From Bacteroidia bacterium (GTDB lineage Bacteria > Bacteroidota > Bacteroidia > Flavobacteriales > Flavobacteriaceae): 9,451 nucleotides of DNA. The notes under the pieces are model-generated. The model was not told the origin of the DNA, did not search any database, and saw only the letters and a list, made by a program, of their open reading frames with translations. Shown in pieces: positions 6,177 to 9,451 of this stretch (the first letter of the stretch is position 1; each line of letters opens with the position of its first letter). The stretch is from positions 1 to 9,451 of the forward strand of contig JAUICT010000051.1 in assembly GCA_030429325.1 (NCBI GenBank), given 5' to 3'. A program made the translations under genes and the position numbers.

Positions 6177-8093
6177 ATGAGCAAAATTATAGGTATAGAC
6201 TTGGGTACGACCAACTCCTGCGTCTCTGTAATGGAAGGTAACGAGCCAGTGGTAATTCCAAATGCCGAAGGTAAACGTACCACCCCTTCCGTGATTGCAT
6301 TTGTGGAAGGTGGAGAGATCAAGGTGGGAGACCCTGCCAAAAGACAGGCGGTCACTAACCCTAACAAAACAATTTATTCCATTAAACGATTCATGGGGAA
6401 CAAGTTCTCTGAATCCAAAAGGGAAGCGGACAGGGTGCCGTATAAAGTAACCAAAGGGGATAACGATACCCCGCGTGTGGATATTGACGGCCGTTTATAT
6501 ACTCCTCAGGAGCTTTCGGCCATGATTCTTCAGAAAATGAAGAAGACCGCTGAAGATTATTTGGGTCAGGATGTAACCCGTGCGGTAATTACGGTTCCTG
6601 CCTATTTTAACGATTCCCAGAGACAAGCCACCAAGGAAGCCGGTGAAATTGCCGGTCTAACTGTGGAGCGAATCATCAATGAACCAACAGCCGCTTCATT
6701 GGCTTACGGTTTGGACAAGAAAGACACCGATCAGAAAATCGTGGTTTTCGATTTTGGTGGAGGTACACACGACGTGTCCATCTTGGAATTGGGTGACGGC
6801 GTTTTTGAAGTATTGGCCACAGATGGTGATACCCACTTGGGAGGTGATGATGTTGACCAAAAAATCATTGATTGGTTGGCAGAGGAGTTTATGAAGGATG
6901 AGGACATGGATCTTCGTAAGGATGCCATGGCGCTTCAGCGTTTGCGTGAAGCTGCCGAGAAGGCCAAGATAGAATTGTCTTCTTCTGCGCAGACTGAAAT
7001 CAACCTGCCTTACGTAACGGCTACGGCATCCGGACCCAAGCACTTGGTAAGAACGTTGTCCAGAGCCAAGTTTGAGCAGTTGATCGATGATTTGGTAAAA
7101 AGAACAATTGCGCCTTGTGAGACTGCATTGAAATCTGCAGGTCTTTCAAAAAGTGATATTGATGAAATTATATTGGTAGGTGGCTCCACCCGTATCCCTG
7201 CGGTACAGGAGGCTGTTGAGAAATTCTTCGGCAAGAAACCATCCAAAGGGGTGAACCCAGATGAGGTAGTGGCCGTAGGTGCTGCGATCCAAGGAGGTGT
7301 ATTGACAGGAGACGTGAAGGATGTACTTCTTTTGGATGTTACCCCACTTTCTTTAGGTATCGAGACCATGGGAAGTGTGTTCACCAAGTTGATTGAGGCG
7401 AACACGACCATTCCTACCAAAAAGTCACAGGTATTCTCCACAGCTGCGGATAATCAACCTTCGGTTGAAATCCACGTGTTGCAAGGGGAGCGTCCTATGG
7501 CCGCGGATAACAAAACCATTGGTAGGTTCCACTTAGACGGTATTCCACCGGCACCAAGAGGTACGCCTCAGATTGAAGTAACCTTTGATATTGATGCCAA
7601 CGGTATCATTAAGGTTTCTGCTACCGACAAGGCTACTGGCAAGTCGCAAGACATCAGAATTGAGGCTTCTTCTGGATTGACCGAGGAGGAAATTCAAAAA
7701 ATGAAGGCCGAAGCTGAGGCCAATGCTGAAGCGGACAAACAGGCCAAGGAAAAAGCAGATAAGCTGAACGAGGCCGATGGGATGATCTTCCAGACTGAAA
7801 AGCAGTTGAAGGAATTCGGAGATAAATTGTCCGATGACAAGAAAAAGCCCATCGAAGATGCTTTGGAAGAGTTGAAGAAAGCCTATGAAACCAAGGATGT
7901 TACCGTTATTGAGCCTGCTTTGGAGAAAATCAACGAGGCTTGGAAAGTGGCTTCCGAGGAGATGTACAAGGCTCAAGCCGAAGCGGCCCAGGCCAATGGT
8001 GCTGATCCATCTGCAGGAGCTGATAGCACCGCTGGTGGAAACACCAAGGAAGGTGATAATGTAGAGGATGTTGACTTTGAGGAAGTGAAGTAA
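6177..8093 (+). CDS. dnaK: Molecular chaperone DnaK (Hsp70)
   Basis: DnaK is the cytoplasmic ATP-driven Hsp70 that binds exposed hydrophobic segments of client proteins, working with DnaJ and GrpE. The 638 residues are full length. Motifs in order: phosphate-1 loop IGIDLGTTNS (5-14), phosphate-2 loop FDFGGGTHDVS (from about 191, with His198 where E. coli has Phe, a usual Bacteroidota variant), adenosine motif ILVGGSTRIPAVQ, interdomain linker DVLLLD (382-387), substrate-binding domain, an Ala/Glu/Lys-rich helical lid (about 515-610), and a Gly/Ala-rich tail ending DVDFEEVK. The start MSKIIGIDLG is unambiguous. No grpE or dnaJ is adjacent, so it is a single-gene unit here, ended by the hairpin at 8117-8144. 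The 216-base leader carries a compound inverted repeat, suggesting stress control. Confidence 0.99.
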   Translation: MSKIIGIDLGTTNSCVSVMEGNEPVVIPNAEGKRTTPSVIAFVEGGEIKVGDPAKRQAVTNPNKTIYSIKRFMGNKFSESKREADRVPYKVTKGDNDTPRVDIDGRLYTPQELSAMILQKMKKTAEDYLGQDVTRAVITVPAYFNDSQRQATKEAGEIAGLTVERIINEPTAASLAYGLDKKDTDQKIVVFDFGGGTHDVSILELGDGVFEVLATDGDTHLGGDDVDQKIIDWLAEEFMKDEDMDLRKDAMALQRLREAAEKAKIELSSSAQTEINLPYVTATASGPKHLVRTLSRAKFEQLIDDLVKRTIAPCETALKSAGLSKSDIDEIILVGGSTRIPAVQEAVEKFFGKKPSKGVNPDEVVAVGAAIQGGVLTGDVKDVLLLDVTPLSLGIETMGSVFTKLIEANTTIPTKKSQVFSTAADNQPSVEIHVLQGERPMAADNKTIGRFHLDGIPPAPRGTPQIEVTFDIDANGIIKVSATDKATGKSQDIRIEASSGLTEEEIQKMKAEAEANAEADKQAKEKADKLNEADGMIFQTEKQLKEFGDKLSDDKKKPIEDALEELKKAYETKDVTVIEPALEKINEAWKVASEEMYKAQAEAAQANGADPSAGADSTAGGNTKEGDNVEDVDFEEVK

Positions 8094-8116
8094 CACTCGA
8101 ACACTATAGACAACGA

Positions 8117-8144
8117 AAAAACCCTGACTCTGGTCAGGGTTTTT
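8117..8144. terminator. Strong bidirectional terminator between dnaK and the response regulator gene
   Basis: A perfect 12-bp stem (AAAAACCCTGAC at 8117-8128 and GTCAGGGTTTTT at 8133-8144) closes a TCTG loop. It has T tracts on the plus-strand side and A tracts that become T tracts on the minus strand. It lies 23 bases past the dnaK stop and 18 bases past the regulator stop, so it can serve both convergent genes. Confidence 0.93.
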
Positions 8145-8162
8145 GTTTGTTTGATTTGGGTT

Positions 8163-8807
8163 TTATGCTGCGTTCAATTGGCGCATTTCCATTTCCCGAA
8201 GCTTTTCAAGTGCTTCTGATTTTGAGTTGACATTGAGCTTAACGTAAATGTTCTGAATATGAAAATTGACTGCACTGGGGGTAACGCAGAGCTTGTCCGC
8301 AATCATCTTGTAGGTGAATCCTTGGGTAAGGAGTTCTGCAATTTGGTTTTCCTTTCTGGAGAACGAATCGAAAGATTTGGTCTGGAAAGAATGGATGATT
8401 TTTTTGGCAATCTCATGTTCCAAAGCCACACCATGCAGGTGTAGTGCTTCAACCGCAGCAAAAAGCCGATTTTTAGTCAGCGGTTTGGTAAGGTAGCCAC
8501 TTGCTCCTTTTTTGAAAGATTCCTTGATCATCTTAAAGTCACTTTTTTGACTCATCATCAAAATTTTCAGGTCTTCATTCTTTTTTAGGAAATACTCCAA
8601 GCCATCAATACCGGATATGCCGGCCAAGACCACTTCAGATAGAATAATATCCGGAGTTTTTCTTCCAAAATTGGACAAGAGCTCGTGAACTGATTTGTAA
8701 ATGCCGTGCAGCTCATATTCAACCGTATCTTCAAAATACAGTTTGTACATAGGTTTTAGGCTTTCATCATTGTCGATGATCGCAATTTGTAAAGGGTGAG
8801 TTTTCAT
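8163..8807 (-). CDS. LuxR/NarL-type response regulator with Glu at the phosphoacceptor position
   Basis: A 214-residue two-domain protein. Residues 6-124 form a receiver: acidic pocket IIDNDES (D12, D14, with N13 where a second Asp is usual), beta-3 PDIILSEVVLAG, switch residue S84 (LMMSQKS), and the invariant Lys-Pro at 106-107 (YLTKP). The phosphoacceptor Asp is replaced by E58 (LSEV aligned with the usual L.D.). Residues 147-200 form a GerE/LuxR helix-turn-helix (FSRKENQIAELLTQGFTYKM, then LCVTPSAVNFHIQNIYVKL), so it binds DNA. Glu may mimic the phosphorylated state or make the domain phosphorylation-independent; that is inference. No histidine kinase is in the window, so it is an orphan here. 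The 23 bases around its start codon recur at 9113-9135, in front of a tiny ORF. Confidence 0.92.
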   Translation of the reverse strand: MKTHPLQIAIIDNDESLKPMYKLYFEDTVEYELHGIYKSVHELLSNFGRKTPDIILSEVVLAGISGIDGLEYFLKKNEDLKILMMSQKSDFKMIKESFKKGASGYLTKPLTKNRLFAAVEALHLHGVALEHEIAKKIIHSFQTKSFDSFSRKENQIAELLTQGFTYKMIADKLCVTPSAVNFHIQNIYVKLNVNSKSEALEKLREMEMRQLNAA

Positions 8808-8823
8808 GACGCATAGATTTGGG
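8801..8823 (-). repeat. Start-codon-proximal repeat, copy 1 (response regulator start)
   Basis: Minus strand CCCAAATCTATGCGTCATG followed by AAAA, spanning the ATG of the response regulator. It matches 9113-9135 at 21 of 23 positions; the only differences are GC versus TA four to five bases before the ATG. Confidence 0.75.
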
Positions 8824-9002
8824 GGTCATCTGATTCTGTTATAGTATTAAATCCCTTTTTTGGTAAAATTTGGGCAAAAAATACCTGTTCCGCCAGTTGA
8901 ATGAGTAGGTAAATGGAACACATATGACAGAGGCATTGCATTGACAAGCAAATGCATGCGGATGGTGTTGCCATTGTTCCAATCAAACAGATAGGGCAGG
9001 TA

Positions 9003-9017
9003 GATCCAAATTGGATC
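9003..9017. repeat. 15-base palindrome GATCCAAATTGGATC
   Basis: Perfect 7-base arms (GATCCAA and TTGGATC) around a single A. It lies between the tiny ORF at 9054 and the response regulator gene. It could be a dimeric-regulator operator; nothing shows which protein would bind. Confidence 0.5.
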
Positions 9018-9053
9018 AGATCAAAATGTAGTTTAGAAAAGGTTGTAGGTTAC

Positions 9054-9119
9054 CTAAAAACTGAGCTTGAAAGTGGGTTTAGGTATTCCTTTTTTCCGAG
9101 AGTTGTAGTTTTTTTTCAT
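9054..9119 (-). CDS. Possible small basic peptide, 21 residues
   Basis: The ORF MKKNYNSRKKGIPKPTFKLS-F starts at 9119 and ends with TAG at 9054-9056. Seven of 21 residues are Lys or Arg and none is acidic. It has no recognisable domain, and I do not recognise it as a known peptide. The reason to list it is that its ATG sits in the second copy of the 23-base block that surrounds the response regulator ATG, in the same position. It may be a genuine small gene under the same control, or a relic of a duplicated regulator start whose coding part was lost. No family evidence can be read from the sequence. Confidence 0.25.
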   Translation of the reverse strand: MKKNYNSRKKGIPKPTFKLSF

Positions 9120-9135
9120 GACTAATAGATTTGGG
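9113..9135 (-). repeat. Start-codon-proximal repeat, copy 2
   Basis: Minus strand CCCAAATCTATTAGTCATG followed by AAAA. It is the partner of 8801-8823, 312 bases away in the same orientation, with 21 of 23 bases identical. It contains the ATG of the 21-residue ORF and directly follows the TAG of a 30-codon open frame (9122-9214). Confidence 0.75.
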
Positions 9136-9306
9136 TTTGTATTATTTCAAAAATTAAATTAGGTTTTTTTTCACTGCCATAGAATTTTTTGTAGTGTTTT
9201 TCGTTCAAATGCATTCCTGCAAATGGACTGGATTTGCTAAAAATCAATGATCATGAAAAAACTAAATAGGATTTAAGAATCTGTATTTCAATATGATATA
9301 AAAAAA

Positions 9307-9334
9307 AACAGGATGCGTTTTAATACATCCTGTT
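9307..9334 (-). terminator. Minus-strand Rho-independent terminator
   Basis: A 9-bp stem, AACAGGATG (9307-9315) with CATCCTGTT (9326-9334), around a 10-base loop. On the minus strand it is followed by an unbroken T run (9306-9301). It points to a minus-strand transcript entering from the right; any full gene there must end at 9416 or further right, because all three minus frames have stops at 9416, 9427 or 9438. Confidence 0.82.
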
Positions 9335-9374
9335 CTTGGTAAAATCGGTCAGATTGAAATAATACAACCCGCTT

Positions 9375-9419
9375 CTATGATAGACTGTCAGTTCCCCCTG
9401 TCTTTCTTATCATGGTCAT
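9375..9419 (-). CDS. Possible 14-residue ORF just before the terminator
   Basis: The minus strand encodes MTMIRKTGGTDSLS then TAG, ending 40 bases before the terminator stem at 9334. A second in-frame ATG (9413) would give MIRKTGGTDSLS. I see no ribosome-binding sequence or family signal. It is noted only because it is the last open frame before a well-formed terminator; it may equally be the 3' untranslated part of a gene lying to the right. Confidence 0.13.
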   Translation of the reverse strand: MTMIRKTGGTDSLS

Positions 9420-9451
9420 GAGTGTTTCAAATCTCGGCTATGAAACAGAAT

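Larger units (their letters stand above)
8808..9451. other. 644-base region without a normal-sized gene
   Basis: No convincing protein of 60 residues or more lies here. What I can see: a repeat of the regulator start region (9113-9135), a tiny basic ORF after it (9054-9119), a 15-base palindrome (9003-9017), small hairpins (TGCATT/AATGCA at 8937-8956; GCAAAT/ATTTGC at 9219-9237), a minus-strand terminator (9307-9334), and a 14-codon ORF just before that terminator (9375-9419). Base composition is more AT-rich from about 9030 on. No tRNA or recognised RNA family is evident. Confidence 0.6.

Noticed and set aside
6696..7043. Minus-strand open frames antisense to dnaK and other long genes
   Set aside because: They are shadows of the strongly biased codons of the real genes and show no independent protein character.
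8886..8920. TGTTCC ... GGAACA inverted repeat
   Set aside because: Six-base arms with a 23-base spacer are expected by chance at this length, and no T tract follows.
8804..8986. 60-codon minus-strand frame whose TGA overlaps the ATG of the response regulator (ATGA)
   Set aside because: The overlap is tempting, but the translation is Cys/Met-rich with no domain, signal or family pattern, and it runs across repeats and the regulator leader block. It looks like a chance open frame.
9122..9214. 30-codon minus-strand frame MHLNEKHYKKFYGSEKK... ending 2 bases before the 21-residue ORF
   Set aside because: AT-rich sequence yields Lys/Asn/Ile/Tyr-rich frames by chance; there is no ribosome-binding or family evidence. 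Kept only as context for the duplicated start block.
9412..9451. Plus-strand open frame MVMSVSNLGYETE running off the right edge
   Set aside because: Thirteen codons are too few to judge; no promoter or ribosome-binding signal precedes it, and the adjacent terminator points to minus-strand transcription.

Overview
The window looks like a chromosomal segment of a marine-type flavobacterium (Bacteroidota, Flavobacteriaceae). The signs are a DnaK with the FDFGGGTHD phosphate loop and the DVDFEEVK tail, promoter-like TAnnTTTG boxes in place of E. coli -10 boxes, little Shine-Dalgarno sequence, a SusC/D-free housekeeping gene set, and protein sequences of flavobacterial flavour. I cannot name the genus from sequence alone.

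Left part (1-1934): the 5' end of an RluA-family pseudouridine synthase runs off the left edge on the minus strand. Just upstream of it is a small four-helix-bundle (S23/bIVP-type) gene whose stop overlaps the synthase GTG start. Upstream of that, also on the minus strand, is panB (pantothenate synthesis). The four-helix-bundle gene is bracketed by imperfect inverted copies of a TTGGA-rich repeat, so it looks like a small cassette between panB and the synthase. Divergent from panB is a secreted NTF2-like protein on the plus strand.

Middle part (1947-5960): all minus strand. A large exported TPR protein is followed with zero bases between stop and start by a membrane-anchored SCO-family copper/thiol protein, so the two are probably translated together. 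Upstream lies a single-chain iron-sulfur L-serine dehydratase with all four predicted cluster cysteines, including the C-terminal residue. It has its own probable promoter and a weak terminator.

Right part (6177-9451): dnaK on the plus strand is preceded by a 216-base leader holding a compound inverted repeat (6066-6103), a candidate heat-shock control element. A strong bidirectional hairpin separates dnaK from a convergent LuxR-type response regulator that has Glu instead of Asp at the phosphoacceptor site. The last 644 bases hold no normal-sized gene. They do contain a second copy of the regulator's start-codon-proximal sequence in front of a tiny basic ORF, a 15-base palindrome, and a good minus-strand terminator next to another tiny ORF.

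Most of the window is ordinary housekeeping. The parts that reward a second look are the repeat-flanked four-helix-bundle cassette, the dnaK leader palindrome, and the atypical regulator with its duplicated leader and tiny ORFs. I see no phage, IS, CRISPR, rRNA or tRNA sequence.
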